The notes: generated from the sequence alone by a model not told the origin. Numbered from the stretch's first letter, positions 24,124 to 37,531 are shown. The stretch: DNA of 64,000 bases from Effrenium voratum (GCA_963377175.1 CAUJNA010002746.1:675870-739869), one strand, 5' to 3'. Numbers and translations: made by a program.

Positions 24124-24550
24124 CTCGGGGCGCGTGGAGGAGCAGAAGGAGCCAAGAAGTTGGAGTCCATCTGTATTTGAGGAAGCCAACCTTTCAAATG
24201 GATCCACCTTTGTGTGAAATGAGAAACTGAGAAAATCGTACCATGGAATCCTACGCCGATGTGTACCCTTGAAAAGGCAAACGGCCTCCGACATTCAACC
24301 AGGGGCCAGGCCCGGCGGTCCACACGATCAACCACAGCCCCCACACTGCTGCGAACTCATGACTTCGCGAATTCCTGGCATTGCCTGCGGCTTGGGGTAA
24401 TTTGTTTGGGCGTGGCCCCTTGAGTTACCCTTCTAGAGGTGAAATACCTCAAATATCCAAAGGAACGCCGGGCTCTCCACTTTGAGGGTGAGGCTTCAGT
24501 GCTTCCCCGTTTTGAGACATCCCCGGCGACTCTGAGAACCGATCTGGCGC

Positions 24551-24623
24551 GATGAAGGGGATGCAGGCCACGAGGATCAGGTTGAAGATCACATCCGCAT
24601 AGCGGCCTTGCTCCATCTCCGAC
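24551..24623 (-). CDS. Exon encoding 'RYAD' transmembrane segment
   Basis: Encodes SEMEQGRYADVIFNL then ILVACIPF. The acceptor is gtttcag|g; the donor is probably GC (atc|gcgcca). A charged approach followed by RYA and a hydrophobic helix with IP recalls a helix in CSC1/OSCA-like proteins of protists (family knowledge, not verified here). Confidence 0.5.
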
Positions 24624-24985
24624 CTGAAACACATCAGGGCCATGCGAGTCAACCTAGGAGAAGGAAACCCAAAAATGGCCAAGCGCATCTCAACTGTTGG
24701 TTCAACTTTTGAATTCCGCCAAACTTTTGGTCCCCCTCAAAACAGACACACCCGTGTGCGCCTTTTTGCGCCGGTTTCTCCCTGGCTGACCTCGGCCATG
24801 ACCCCCAAACAGCCCCCCAACCTCAGATCTCCGCCGTTCTGGTCCAAGTTGAGCTCCGTCGAACCATGGGCCAAACCAGACAAAACAAACAAACAAACAA
24901 CAAAAAGCCCAAAACAAGACAACCAAGAAACAAACCAAACAATTCAAAGAAACAACCACCGACCAACCAATGAATCAACCGGCCA

Positions 24986-25311
<326 letters not shown>

Positions 25312-25421
25312 GCAAACAAACTAACAAACAAACAACCCCCCCCCCTGCCCCCCCCACCCCAAAACAAAACCAAACCAAATTCGTCAAACCAGACCGACAA
25401 CACGACCCGAGAGGTGTGGAC

Positions 25422-25494
25422 CAGGCGCAGCTCCAAGGCACGCTCCGCGTTCTCCCCCCGGACGCGCCTTGGGGCGTCTGACGGATTTTCGAGG
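25422..25494 (-). CDS. Internal exon
   Basis: Encodes LENPSDAPRRVRGENAERAL then ELRL. The acceptor is ggacag|c and the donor is ctg|gtccac. The single leading base completes a codon with exon 26796-26910. The end phase does not match the next exon as called, so the donor may lie earlier (GC at ga|gctgcg). Confidence 0.45.
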
Positions 25495-26795
25495 CTGTCC
25501 ATGGATCCGTTTGCGCGGGTTGTCTGGAGGGAACACACTGGTATGACAGTATGGGTCAAAATGAAACCACCAGACCGGAAGTTTTAGTCCCTGGGTACCA
25601 ATTTACGAGGATTTCAGTTTGGGTACCAATGTTTGACCAACGGCCACATGTTTCTGGTGGCTTCCTGAATTCCTCATGGGTTTCTGGTGGCTGGAATTCG
25701 CGCCAGGAACACAATGAATCGAAGGCCCTGCTTCCTTGAAACCATACCAGCATCGAACATGCTTGGGTTGGTTTCTAAGGGAAACCAAGAGGAACACCCG
25801 CTTTTTGAGGTCTCCCTCTTTGGGAACCCTTTCAGCTCGCAATGCCCCTCTCAAATGAAGCACTGAAAAACTGACTTGCTTCGCCAAGAGGACATGGGAA
25901 GTTTACGTCTTTCTTGTTTAGTGCTCGTACCATGAAGCGAATCCAAAATGGATAGATCAAATCAGTTGCGTCTCCAACAACGAACCCGCGACAGCTGTGG
26001 GTCCCCCAAATTAACTGAAGGAGACCAAACAGGCGGCGCAAAAGGAAAATCCTCGAAACATGGGGTCGATGGGCTCCATGTTCTGATGTTCTATTGGGGG
26101 AGCCTTTAGCTGGGACCGAGCCTGGGAAACCAACATGGCACCATGGGAGGGGCACCTCCCTGCGCCCTTCTCTGGTTCCCGTCCGTGTTCGTGTCCGACA
26201 AGAACAAATCCAGCGGTGGGTCCCTTTGTGGGCGCCAGGGACTCCCTGATTGATTCATAACTGGGGGGCCAATGCCTTACCTAAGAGGCGGCGCTTGCCA
26301 CCGAGCTGCACATTGCTGCGGATGAGCAAGGTGCCGATGTGATAAGGACCTTACATCCACGACTCTGGAGACGTTCGTTGCACTCACAGGATCCCGCCCC
26401 TCCAATATCAGGGGGTGGGGTCGGACAACCCCCGACCCCCCCCTCCCCCCCGACAAAGAGACTGCGGGGCCAAGTGCAAAACTTGGGGGTTGTGTGGTGC
26501 TCTGTCTTCGAAGGCCGCTTAGAAGGCCGCGGAAAACCTCTCCTCCCCGGGCACTTGCAGTTGCTCAAGGACCAGCAGTCGGAATCCACAACTAATGCTT
26601 AAAGGCGCCTCCAAAGCCGCGAGACAACCCCCTTGAATGCTTGTGCCCTTTTGGTTAATGGAAGTGTTTGAAGGGGGAGCCAGGAGGAAAGGCATTTGAC
26701 GGGGCCCTATGAGGCAGACCCACTTGGCTCTTCCCTTAGGACAACTTTGACAATGGTTCGGGATCCTCGGTGGATGAGCCCTATCCACCCATGGC

Positions 26796-26910
26796 ACATC
26801 TGACAGGTCGACCGCGTGTATCGGGGCATCGAAGTCGGTGCCGGGCCCCCGGCCCAGCTGAGCCACGAAGGGCTCCGCGATGAAGGGCACCAGGAAGGTG
26901 CAGGGCCAAC
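26796..26910 (-). CDS. Exon with short hydrophobic segment
   Basis: Encodes WPCTFLVPFIAEPFVAQL, then an acidic loop ending AVDLSDV. The acceptor is cgccag|gt. A GC donor (gt|gccatg) is in phase with exon 25422-25494; a GT donor at 26813 is the alternative. Confidence 0.5.
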
Positions 26911-28153
26911 CTGGCGATCCCATGGGCTCACGCCGAAAACCGGGAGGGGCCACCAACCTGCAGGTTCCCTGATTTAACAAAAAGAATGAACAACCAAGAT
27001 GGGTAAAGTGAACAACCAAGATGGGTCGGAGTTTTTTTAGCTCGCCATCTTGCCCGAAATCACGAATCCCAGGACAGTCCCCTTCTCAGGAATTCCCCTT
27101 GGAGTATTGTGAGGCAGGCCCCCGACCTGCGATTCCAAAGTCTGAAAGGACCCCTGCCAATGGGTACGTGCGCCAGAATAGGTACAACCTCCACGAAGGG
27201 TGGGGTGTTCCCTCTGTTTCGCTTTAAGCCAACAAGACGACTCCGCGGTTTGGATAAGGTAGGTTTCTGGGGTTGGTTCTAGGGGAATTTAAAGGGGCGC
27301 CATGCACTTTGAGAGTGCAAACCCATGAGACAAACAACATTTTGCTGATCTGGGGTTGTCTCCAACAAACATATGGCCTGCCCGCATGGGACAATATCAA
27401 TATCCTCTTCGCCTGAAAGAGGCAGGTTCGCAACTTGGCCCGCAAAAAGGAGTACATAAAGAATTCTTATATTTAGTCTACCCCCAAATATAGCCTAGTC
27501 TTGGGATCGGAGACCCAAGAAAAGAGGAACTCTCAAAAAGCAACACATCCCTAGAGGCCAAGTTGGGTGGGATTGGAGGGAGTGGAGGCCCCATCTAAAG
27601 CTTGGCTTCCTTGGCATGCTGCAATTATCTTGAAGGCATCTGTGCAGATGGAAGAAAATCTGGGGGCCATCTTGCAACTCTCAAACAGGTTGTTGGACTG
27701 ATATCCAGGTTTGCTGTGAGCTAGCCAGCACTTCCAGTTTGAGCCTGTGCACGTCCTGGTGGTGGCAAGAACGGATCCAGACCCATGCATCAGCGCGGTA
27801 GACACGTTCAGAGAGAATCGTGTTTCTTTGAATTGGGGATCAGCGGGGCATCATCGGGCTTTGCTTCCACCAACCCTTTTGCGGGGTGTTCCCCATTTAG
27901 CACCTTGAAGCCTGGGTGCCATCTCCACAGTCAAGACTGATCGAGCAGTCCCCCCAGGCAGCAACTTGTTAAACAAAACAGTCTGGTATCACCGCCTTCA
28001 AAAGCAAGGCTTCAGGAGCTGAGCTGACTGTGTTTTTCGCGCCCAGAAAGTCGGTCTCAACATAGTCAATCCCCATGGGCTGGTTTGCTGTTGGTTACCC
28101 AATGGAATTTCCGCAAAAAGAAGGCGAAACACCCATCCGTCCGATTGCCAAGC

Positions 28154-28222
28154 TGACGAGGAGCAATACTTGAAGAGGAGCTTTCCCACAGACTTCTGCA
28201 TGGGATATGACTCGAAGATCTC
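28154..28222 (-). CDS. Internal exon (tentative)
   Basis: Twenty-three codons beginning EIFESYPMQKSVGKLL. The acceptor is tggcag|gag and the donor is GC (tca|gcttgg). Phase 0 at both ends. It is isolated between large repeat-filled introns, so support is weaker than for the 37-34 kb group. Confidence 0.4.
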
Positions 28223-29489
28223 CTGCCAGCTAGGCTGAGGTCGCTTTAGTCCCACCCATTTTGGCTTCGTCATTCCCTTTACCCTTGTTCTTGGTGGCTT
28301 CCTTTGGTCGCATGCCAAAGTGTGCATGTGTCTCTGCACCAGGCAGGTTTTCCCATTTGCAGCAGTCAAGTCCTGGTCATACCGGATCAAAGGGAGACCA
28401 ATCCTCAAACCCCCCCCCCCCCCCCATGAAGCGTCAAAACCCACCCCCAAAAAAAAGGAAAATTGAAGGACAGCCAGTGGACTGGAAAAGCCAACCAGGA
28501 TCAAATCATGGCCGAGTCCTGATTACCTTCGACAACTCCAAAAACTTGGCCTGCACGCGTTGTTGAGAAAGGCCTTTGAGCATGACTCTTGTCTTCGGTG
28601 GCCACCCCAAACCAAGTGCTTTCTGGGATTCCCTTTAAAGCGGCCAATAAAGGTCAAAGAAAACCATGGTTTCATTTTCTTTGACTTGTCTGGCTCGCTG
28701 TGTTGAACTGTGCATCGCTCAAACCCCCCATCGAGTTACGATGTTCTGCCGGATCGGTTACATGGGTCTGTCTCAAACTAGGAAGGCCTTCAAAATCTTG
28801 GTTGCACCTTTGTTTCTCTTCAAAGCAACCCCCCCCCCCAAAAAAAAAATAAAAAAAGAAGAAAAAAAGGGGGAAACCAGGAAGGTTTCTGCAGCTATGC
28901 TACATCCCGGTGCCTTTGCAGCCAGGCACTTGGCGGGCACCAAGGGGCCCCAGTTTCTTACTTGCCCACATCCCCACACAAACACAAAACAAAACAAAAA
29001 GAAACGGAAATTAACGGTCCACCGGTGGTTGGCCATCTCAACTTGAGATAGGTTCCGAATATCCACCCAATACATTGGGGACCAAAAAGGATGGTGGCCC
29101 CTGCGGATGTCCCTTCAAACCAGCCTGCAAAAACTATCTTCAAATTGCATGCACACGCTCAAGATTGAAGTCCCTAAATTGTTATCAATCCAAAGTGGTC
29201 CACCATTGTGAGAATCTCGCACATCAAGGTGTCTTGTTATTTGGGGGCTTGGTTTACAGGGAAACCATAAGGAAGCCACGTTTGATGAGGGGTTTTTTTC
29301 TTTGGGACAAACCCATGAGCTATGTGCTTTTCTGGTGGTTGCACTGTGGTTTCCGTTAAAACAAGCACAACTCAGAAAACACACACCCATGTGCGTCCCA
29401 ATTGCCCAACGGCCATGGCTCAGAAAAATGCGCGCGCCCCCCACGGTCTGGGAAAATGGTTTCAAAGACATGTAAAGAATTACAGTTGG

Positions 29490-30465
29490 TATGGCAAAAC
29501 CTGTGGGTGGCAAAGGAAAAACCGGTGGTATGGAACCTGTGGTATGGCAAAACCTTTGGTATGGAAAAACCTGTGGTATGGAAAACCTGTGATGTGGCAA
29601 AACCTTTGGTATAGCAAAACCTGTGGTATGGAAAAACCTGTGGTATGGAAAAATATTTGCTCTGGAAGAACCTGTTGTGGTATGGAAAAGCTTGTGGTAT
29701 GGAAAAACCTGTGGTATGGCAAAACCTGTAGTATTGAAAAACCTGCGGTCTGAAAAAAGCTCTGGTATGGAAACACCTGTGGTATGGAAAAACCTGTGGA
29801 ATGGAAACACCTGTGGAATTGAAAAGCAGGTGGTATGAAGAAACCTTTGGTCTGGAAGAAACTGTGGTATGGAAAAACCTGTGGTATGGAGAAACCTTTG
29901 GTCTGGAAGAACCTGTTGCGGTATGGAGAAGCTTGTGGTATGGGAAAACCGTTGGTGTGGCAAAACCATGCCACAGGCTTTTGCCATACCAAAGGTTTTT
30001 CATACCACAGGTATTTCCATACCACCAGCTTTTCCGCACCACCGGTTTTTCCATTCCGCAGGATTTGCCATACCAAAAGTTTTGCCATACCACAGGCTTT
30101 GCCATACCACAGGTTTTGCCATACCACCGGTTTTTCCATACCACAGGTTTTTCCACATTGCAGGTTTGCCGCACCACAGGTTTTTCCATACCAGAGGCTC
30201 CTTCATACCGCAGGTTTTGTCATACCAAAAGTTTTGCCATTCCACAGGCTTTGTCACACCACAGGTTTTGCCATACCAAAGGTTTTGCCTTACCACAGCT
30301 TTTTCCATACCACAAGCTTTTCCATATTACTGGTTTTGTTATATTTTAGGTCTTTTTGTATTAGAGGTTTTTTCAGACCGCAGGCTTTTCCATATGGCAA
30401 GACCTTTGGTGTTGAAAAAACGTGTGGTGTGGAAAGACATGTGGTATGGAAAACCTCATCGTGAT
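29490..30465. repeat. 17-bp minisatellite in inverted (palindromic) arrangement
   Basis: From 29490 to about 29967 the units read tgtggtatggaaaaacc. At about 29970 the orientation flips to ggtttttccataccaca and continues to about 30400, then a few forward units return. Two arms of roughly 450 bp are therefore complementary and could form a large hairpin or cruciform. Because 17 is not a multiple of three, all six frames stay open and give long spurious ORFs. Confidence 0.9.
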
Positions 30466-31409
30466 TTCTTGTGGAAATTTTGATGAATCGTGATGGGGAA
30501 ATATCATAGGGACGTGTCGGATCTTTAATCACGATGGGGAATTATGCCCAACCTTCAACTATGTCGCCTTCTCGAACATAGATGCAGGGAAGCGGTGAAC
30601 AACCTGCCGACCTAAAAAGACCAAGCTATTGATTTTGGTTCATGCGCCAGGTGATTCCACCTCTATGGTAGCCAGGAATCTTGCCCTCTTCCCAGCTGCA
30701 GCCAGTTAAAGGAGTGGTTCTGTTTGTACACAACGCGCTTGATGCTTGAATCATGTTGTAGCGTTGCATGGGTTGTGGTGTCTGACCGGAGTAAACGCAG
30801 TGCTACAAAGTGTGGTGCAGTCAAAGCAGCCTGTTAATCAAGGTCCAACCTCACACAAGCTTGCAGTCCAGAGCGCGCTGCCGGGATAGAACAGCAGCTC
30901 CCAGCTGGCATGATGCTTAAGGCGCACAAAAAGCGATTTCCAGGCAGCTTAAAGTTTTGCTCCAATGGGACTTATTGCAGTGATGCTGTCAGCTCACACT
31001 GGTGACAGAACACGATCTTGGTGGTGCAGATTGAAGGCTTTTTTGTCCTGACAAGCTGTCACGACTCATACCAAGATTCATGTGTGATAAAGCTCATATC
31101 TACGCTGGAGCTAACGCCACCACATTCGCGGAAGCAAACCACCCTGAAGTGCGCGAGCCGAACTGCATGCGCTGCAAGTTGTGGTGAGTCCCTCCACAGC
31201 TTACGCACTTCTTTTGCCAGGAGGCTTTGATCAACTCTGATCATTAGCAGGCGCACTGGCTGCAAACTTAGCGCGCAGCAAAATCACACATCGCAAATCG
31301 CCCCGATTTTACGAATAGCCTTGAGGAATGATATTTTGGCTTCGCAATTCAGAATCTCATTCCGGAATCGCATGTTTCGCGGTTTGTGCACTGGCTTCGG
31401 TATGGAACA

Positions 31410-32835
31410 GCTGTGAGTATGGCAAAACCTTCGGTATGGAAAAACCTGTGGAGGCAAAGCCTTTGGTATGCAAAAGCCTGTGGTATGGAAAAGGCGTTGG
31501 TATGGCAAAACCTGTGGTATGGAACTTGTGGTATGGAACAACCTGTGGTATGAATCAACCTGTGTTATGGAAAAAACTTTGGTATGGCAAAACCTTTGGT
31601 ATGGAAAAACCTGTGGTATGGAAACACCTGTGGTATGGAAGAACCTGTGGTATGGAAAACTTGTGTTATGGAAAACCCTGTGGTGTGGACAAACCTGTGG
31701 TATGGAAAAACCTGGTATGGCAAAACCTTTGGTATGGAAAAACCTGTCAGTATGGCATCTGTTGGTATGAAAGAACCTTTGGTATGGAAAAACCTGTGCC
31801 TTTGGTAAGGCAAAACCTGTGGTATGGAAAAGCCATTGGTACTGCAAAACCTGAAGTATGACAAAACCTGTGGTGTGGCAAAACCTTTGGTATGGGAAAA
31901 CCTTTGGTATGGAAAAACCTGGGGATGGAAAAACTGGTGGTGCGCAAAAACTGGTGGTATGGAAATACCTGCGGTATGAAAAACCTGATGTATGAATCAA
32001 CCTGTGGTGTGAAAAAACCTTTGGTATGAAAACACCTTCCGTATGGAAAAACCTGTGGTAAGGCAAAACCTTTGGTATGGAAAACCTGTGGTATGGAAAA
32101 GGCGTTGGTATGGCAAAACCTGTGGTATGAAAAAACCTGTGGTGTGGCAAAACCTTTGGTATGGAAAAACCTGTGGTATGGAACTTGTGGTGTGGAACAA
32201 CCTGTGGTATGAATCAACCTGTGTTATGGAAAAACCTTTGGTATGGCAAAACCTTTGGTCTGGAAAAACCTGTGGTATGGAAACACCTGTGGTATGGAAG
32301 AACCTGTGGTATGGAAAACTTGTGTTATGGAAAACCCTGTGGTGTGGACAAACCTGTGGTATGGAAAAACCTGGTATGGCAAAACCTTTGGTATGGAAAA
32401 ACCTGTCAGTATGGCATTTTTTGGTATGAAAGAACCTTTGGTATGGAAAAACCTGTGCCTTTGGTAAGGCAAAACCTGTGGTATGGAAAAGCCATTGGTA
32501 TTGCAAAACCTGTGGTATGACAAAACCTGTGGTGTGGCAAAACCTTTGGTATGGGAAAACCTGTGGTATGGAAAAACCTGCGGAATGGAAACACCTGTGG
32601 TGTGGAAGAACCTGTGGTATGGGAAAACCCGTGCTATGGAAAGCCCTGTGGTGTGGACAAACCTGTGGTATGGTAAATGGTATGGGAAAACCTGGTATGG
32701 CAAAACCTTTGGTATGAAACAACCTTTGGTATGGAAAAACCTTTGGTATGGAAAAACTTTTGGTATGGAAAAACCTGTGAGTATAGCATTTGTTTGGTAT
32801 GGAAGAACCTTTGGTATGGAAAAGCCTTGGGTACA
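31410..32835. repeat. 17-bp minisatellite with 659-bp higher-order repeat
   Basis: The same 17-bp family, forward only. Distinctive variants recur at a fixed offset of 659 bp: cctgtggtatggaacttgtg at 31511 and 32170, and tcagtatggcat at 31747 and 32406. A block of about 39 units was therefore duplicated. A third, partial block follows to 32835. Confidence 0.9.
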
Positions 32836-33024
32836 TGATTACAGCTACAGTTGAGTCACAATCAAAACCCGGTATTAAAAACATGGTCTAGCCAGAGCCA
32901 TGTAAAGAATTAAGAAGGCGGCCGCAACTATTTCTGGCTGGGACTGCCCCTTACTAACCTTCCTCTACCCAGATAATTTTGATGGTGACTCAGTTGGTAT
33001 GGAATTGCAGTTGCTATAATTTAC

Positions 33025-33109
33025 CCCACTTCGAACTCCCTTGCTCCTGGAAGCTCGAGAGGCTGCCCAGCAGGCGCCCATCGGCCACCCGAGCACCCAC
33101 ACCCACCAT
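33025..33109 (-). CDS. Internal exon (tentative)
   Basis: Encodes MVGVGARVADGRLLGSL then SSFQEQGSSKWG. The acceptor is cctgcag|atg; an earlier AG would add SYLQ. The donor is tggg|gtaaat. The phase with neighbours is unresolved. Confidence 0.4.
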
Positions 33110-33155
33110 CTGCAGGTAGCTGAGGTAGCCTCCCGGGCAAGGGACCTTCTCGCTT

Positions 33156-33275
33156 GTTTGTTTGGCTTTTTGTTTGTTGGTTTGGTTTAGTTTGGATTGG
33201 TTTCTGCCTTGGTGCTGTTTGTTTGTTTGCCTGTTTGTTTGCTTGCTTGTTTGCTTGTTTGCTTGATAGTTTGTT
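33156..33275. repeat. (GTTT)n-type microsatellite
   Basis: Imperfect tandem gttt/gctt tetranucleotides. On the minus strand this matches the (CAAA)n/(CAAG)n type seen near 24.9 kb. Confidence 0.8.
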
Positions 33276-34607
33276 TGTTTGGAATGCATGATCTGATCTG
33301 ATCTGCGTTTGCTTTTGCTTTGATTGATTTGAGTTATTGGAGTTGTTGGATCCAACCAAAAAGCCAACACAGGCGGAGATGGGAGTTTCTACCAAAACTA
33401 GGCCAAACAGTTTGCCAGGACCCTGCAAAAAGTGTGGCGAAAGGGATTGTTTTTCGTGAATGGGTCCAAAGGCCACCTCTCTACTTGATCCGACGACACT
33501 GCAAAATTGCGACTGTAAGGAAGACCCAAAAGGGCTTACTAGTAGCTGACTAGTAGGTTTTACATTGTTGCGCACAAAAACGTATGGCCGTGTCTAGGCA
33601 AACCGAAGACCCTGAATGGCAGGAAGGAGTCGGGAGGGAGGGCGGAATGGCAGGAGGTCAGCAGCAAGTGTTCAGACCCGTGACCCTGACGGCAAAGGGA
33701 TGCAAGCCCCGCACCCCAAGGTCAATGTGGCACAATGACACATAGCTCTGGCGCAGGAATTTCGTCAATGGGACAGTTGGGCTTGTGTACCTTCCAAACA
33801 CCAGCAAAACTAAATTGAGAGTGCGAGGTTTCACAAGACTGTTTTCGTTCAGGTGGTGTCTTCGGTCACATCAATCAGGACTTGTGAGACAAAGAACACC
33901 GCCATTCTCAAGGTGTACACTGCTCCTTGGCTCTTGAGTTGATCAAGCTACGGAGGCAGAACACACAATAACCAAAGACAAAATCCCTAGGACAAACCAG
34001 GAGGCTGAAGCAAAACTTGGCCCACATCTGGGGTGCACAGCAAATATGTAATATGTTATAAGTCATTGATGGAAACATGTGGAAATCCGCAAACCGCGCC
34101 AAGTGAGGCCCGATATTTGATCTTTGCCCTAGTTTTCTTCCAATCTGTCAATTTGTTGCGGCGAGTACGAAGAGAGTGGGATGTTCAACCTTTCCTTGCC
34201 CCGGGGCAAATTCAAGCTTTGCCGAGTCGGCAGGGCAAGTTGCTGAAGATAGGAAAGCCTTCTTCTGAGTGGTTTTGGTCCACGTCAGCGGACTGGCCGG
34301 GAGTTTGCATGGACCAGGGGAGCAAAAGCAACCCGGGACCTGGGGTGCCATGGTCCAGGGACTGGTGGTCCATCCCTACCAGCTGGAGACGCCCTGGCAG
34401 GCGCCCGGAAAGTGCCGCAGAGTTGGCATTCCACCGGAATCTGCTCAAATCGCTGGCCCAGAGGACCAAAACATCAAAGGTCAAAGGGTCTTAAACGTGG
34501 TTTGCACAACACCAAAAATAATCAAAAGGGTTGCTTGCCGCGGCTACTTATGGCTGGGGCAGTCCCTTTCTACACCGCATTTGCCCGAGTTTCGGTAGGA
34601 TCCGGGC

Positions 34608-34686
34608 CTTGCAGCACAATGTCCATGATCAAGTTCAGGATCAGAGCAGCGTTGTAGAAGACAATGTACACCTTGTGCTTCTGATC
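34608..34686 (-). CDS. Exon encoding a transmembrane segment
   Basis: Encodes DQKHKVYIVFYNAALIL then NLIMDIVLQ. The acceptor is gcgag|gat (or gatcag|aag at 34680), and the donor is GC (caag|gcccgg). A basic approach to an aromatic/hydrophobic helix is typical of a cytosol-to-membrane transition. In phase with exon 35674-35750. Confidence 0.55.
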
Positions 34687-34827
34687 CTCGCGCAGAAAAA
34701 CCACTTTGGGGGGGGAGGGGGTTTGAGGTTGCCCCGTTTGTGAAGGGAGACAAAAGGAAAACCGCCCATTGTGGCTCTCAGTTCCCAAGTTTGGAGGCCT
34801 TCTGCACCCACCAACGCCTCATGGGAC

Positions 34828-34913
34828 GTCTTCTTTGCTTGAGGGTGCCCTTTGGAGCGTTCAGCAACCAAAAGGAAAGAAACCATTTTGGCGGTCCCCC
34901 TATTTTTGACACT
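34828..34913. repeat. Short palindromic introner-like element
   Basis: From gtcttctttgcttgagggtg to ggtccccctatttttgacac, with the central caaccaaaaggaaagaaacc. The ends are imperfect inverted repeats. Confidence 0.55.
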
Positions 34914-35673
34914 CCAGCCCTCATTGCAACCGCAAAGTATTCACTTCAAACCGTGACCGAGCGGATTTGCCCCGGGCCTCGTAGTGGCACTGGCCTTGCA
35001 CGCCGTTGCTTCGGGCAACGCTTTGACTTCCTGCGAATGTTGTTCCCTTTCCCGAAGTCTGAAAATCTATCTCTGTACAACACTGCCTTGTTGAGCCATT
35101 CAAAGAAACAGACCCTAGGGCCCCCCCCTTAGGGGGAACTACAAAAAGGCTGTTTAAGCAATCGCTTGAACAAGCTCGAATCCCCCAACCCCGGAAGAGC
35201 CAAACAAATTAAAAGAGTCCAGCAAAAGGAGAACCCTCCTTCACAACGGATGGGTTCTTTCGGTGGAACAGAATCGAATCGAACCCTTCGAGCTAAACAC
35301 GGTTCTGTCTCATAGGCAAAAACAGCCGTTCTGTGATACCAACGCTGGTCATTCTCCCGACTACTTCATCACTTTGAAAGGGATCCCCTTACTACCGGCC
35401 CCGCAGAAACAGTCAAAATAATGGCCCCAGCAATTACTCACTTGCGCAAAGGACCTGGAAATAGAAGGTTGACCTTTTTGGAACCTTGACCGAATTTGGA
35501 CCAAAATGGAAAAACGGTCGATTCGGTTTGAGCGGCATCTGAGAATATCACAGAAAGTGGCAGCCTAAACCACTTTCCCACATTGGGAGTATGCCTTTTT
35601 AGGGGACACAGCAACATGGTGGTTTTCCTTCTGGACCCACATCCTCCCTTGCACTGCCCCAATTTCCGGGCGC

Positions 35674-35750
35674 CCGGCAGAAGTCCGCGCCCAAGCTACT
35701 GGCCACGAAGAGCCCCGTCTGCGCGCCCACCACGAGGCCAATGAAGACAC
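35674..35750 (-). CDS. Exon encoding a transmembrane segment
   Basis: Encodes VFIGLVVGAQTGLFVASS then LGADFCR. The acceptor is atcggag|gt and the donor is GC (cgg|gcgccc). Its two leading bases complete a Ser codon with the base left by exon 36908-36982, giving a continuous loop-to-helix sequence. Confidence 0.55.
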
Positions 35751-36907
35751 CTCCGATGTCCCAGGACATGGGACAAGGGATGTTGTTTGCTCTTCTTTTT
35801 TTTCCTTTTTTCTTTCGGGAAGGTTGGGTGATTCCGAAATGTACCTCCCAAATCTTCCATAGATGAAATGTTGAAGCGATTCTCACATAACAATGGGTGT
35901 ACCTTGACGTAGGAAGAAAAATGTGGTTTGGCAGTTTGGGTGGAGTGCTTGCTGCGCTCACCCGAAAAGCGCAAAAATCGAGGGTCCCTATGTATGTGGG
36001 TCTGTCTCAAAATTGGGAAACGGCACCCAAAACCACAAGCACAAGCGCGCGCGCAAACAGCAGGCAAGCCAGGCCAAGCCAGGCCAAGCAAAAAAAACAC
36101 GCACACACAGCTTGTTATCATCATACCAGTTGTTATGAGAGCCATCCACGAGCAAAATCGCAATCCTGGAGAACGTCGTTAGTATTCAAGGGAACCAAGT
36201 GGTGCTCCTGTACTCTTGGGAATTTGGGTGCTTTTGTCTTTTTGTCTGTCGGTTTGTGAGCTGCAAGGCTTCCGGTTGGGTTTGCTCCAAGAGCGTCGCC
36301 AGGAATGCCGAAGCACAGAACACTGGGTGCTTCTTAGGGGGTCTGTAAAATTTTGCCCAACTACCCATCCCATGTTAGTGTCCCTTTCGGTAAATCAAAT
36401 AATCATGGACACTTCGAATCTATTCTACACCAAAGCCACACAACCAATACCCTAAAGAAAGCTGCCCGGAAAAATAGACCCTGAGTGTCCATCACAAAGT
36501 GTTGCTCAACTCTCCCTATATAAAATCACTTCAAATTGGATTTCCCAAAAGGTAATGTTCAACCCAACCCAAAGTAGAAATGTTGGGAGCCCTGCCAAAT
36601 ATTGCGCGATACCCGCAGAACCATTTGGGGAGTGGGTCAAAATTTGGTACCCAAAATGAAACCCTGGCAAATAGAACCAAGGACTAAAACGTGCGGTCCC
36701 CTTGTAGTTTCATTTTGATCCATACCGTCCATACCCATATGGCCATGGGTCATAACGTATGCCTCCATTTTGGGGCGGATGAACAACCATGTACCATCTA
36801 TTTTGATGTTCACCAGGGGTACAGGGTTTTGACCCACAGCCATATGAACTGGGGAGTGGGCCTTTTCAGCTTCAGACCTTCAGACCGCCCCCTTCCATCC
36901 AAGGCGC

Positions 36908-36982
36908 TCTCTGCCAGGAAGCTGGGCTCGTCGCCGTTGGCGTAGGAGAAGGTGGCCCTCGGGGGTGCGCAGGACTGGTACC
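36908..36982 (-). CDS. Internal exon (loop)
   Basis: Encodes YQSCAPPRATFSYANGDEP then SFLAE. The acceptor is ggacag|gg and the donor is GC (gaga|gcgcct), phase 1. Polar, probably a loop between the helices encoded by 37666-37762 and 35674-35750. Confidence 0.5.
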
Positions 36983-37531
36983 CTGTCCATTGGAACCTGA
37001 CGTTCGGGGCTCGGTCCCTTTAAAAGGAACATGGTCCAAACCAGGACCCCCCCCCCTCAGGTTACATGTTAATTGGTGAGAGGGTGGTCGGTTGTTCATT
37101 TGGGTCATAATCAAAACAGATCGATGTTAGAATGGTCTGCCCAGAACCATGTAAAGAGTCAAAAAGGCAGCGTATCCCAAACTAACCTTTACCCTTGTTC
37201 TGATTGTGGCTCATTTGGAGAGCAAATGGAGGGCCTACCCAATATCCCACGACTTTCTCATGACGAATAGGCCTACCCAATTGAATCAACTGCAAGTATG
37301 AGTATCCATGGCGTCTATGGTGCTTTTCAATAAAGTTGGGGTCTTTCAAGGGATGGTAAGGGGACCTGGCTCCCGAATTTCGAGAAACTCTATGAGTCGA
37401 AATTTGAACCTGTCAAAATGGCGGCACCGATTTTTGGCTGCTCCCCTACTAAACGTCTCTGACCCGTTGTCATTGTGCCTCATTATTATGTCTGTTGTTC
37501 AGGGGGGCCCGGCCCCATTTTGATACATGCA

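Larger units (their letters stand above)
28223..33024. other. Giant repeat-filled intron
   Basis: Holds the 17-bp minisatellite arrays (29490-30465 and 31410-32835) and, between them (30.5-31.4 kb), about 900 bases with no exon that I can support. An adjacent dispersed repeat (32850-32990) is shared with 37080-37220. Confidence 0.5.

Noticed and set aside
29115..32884. Long repeat ORFs such as FHTTGFSIPQVFPYHR and MEKPVVWKNLWYGK
   Set aside because: The 17-bp unit leaves every frame open, so these appear on both strands simultaneously; no evidence that any is translated.
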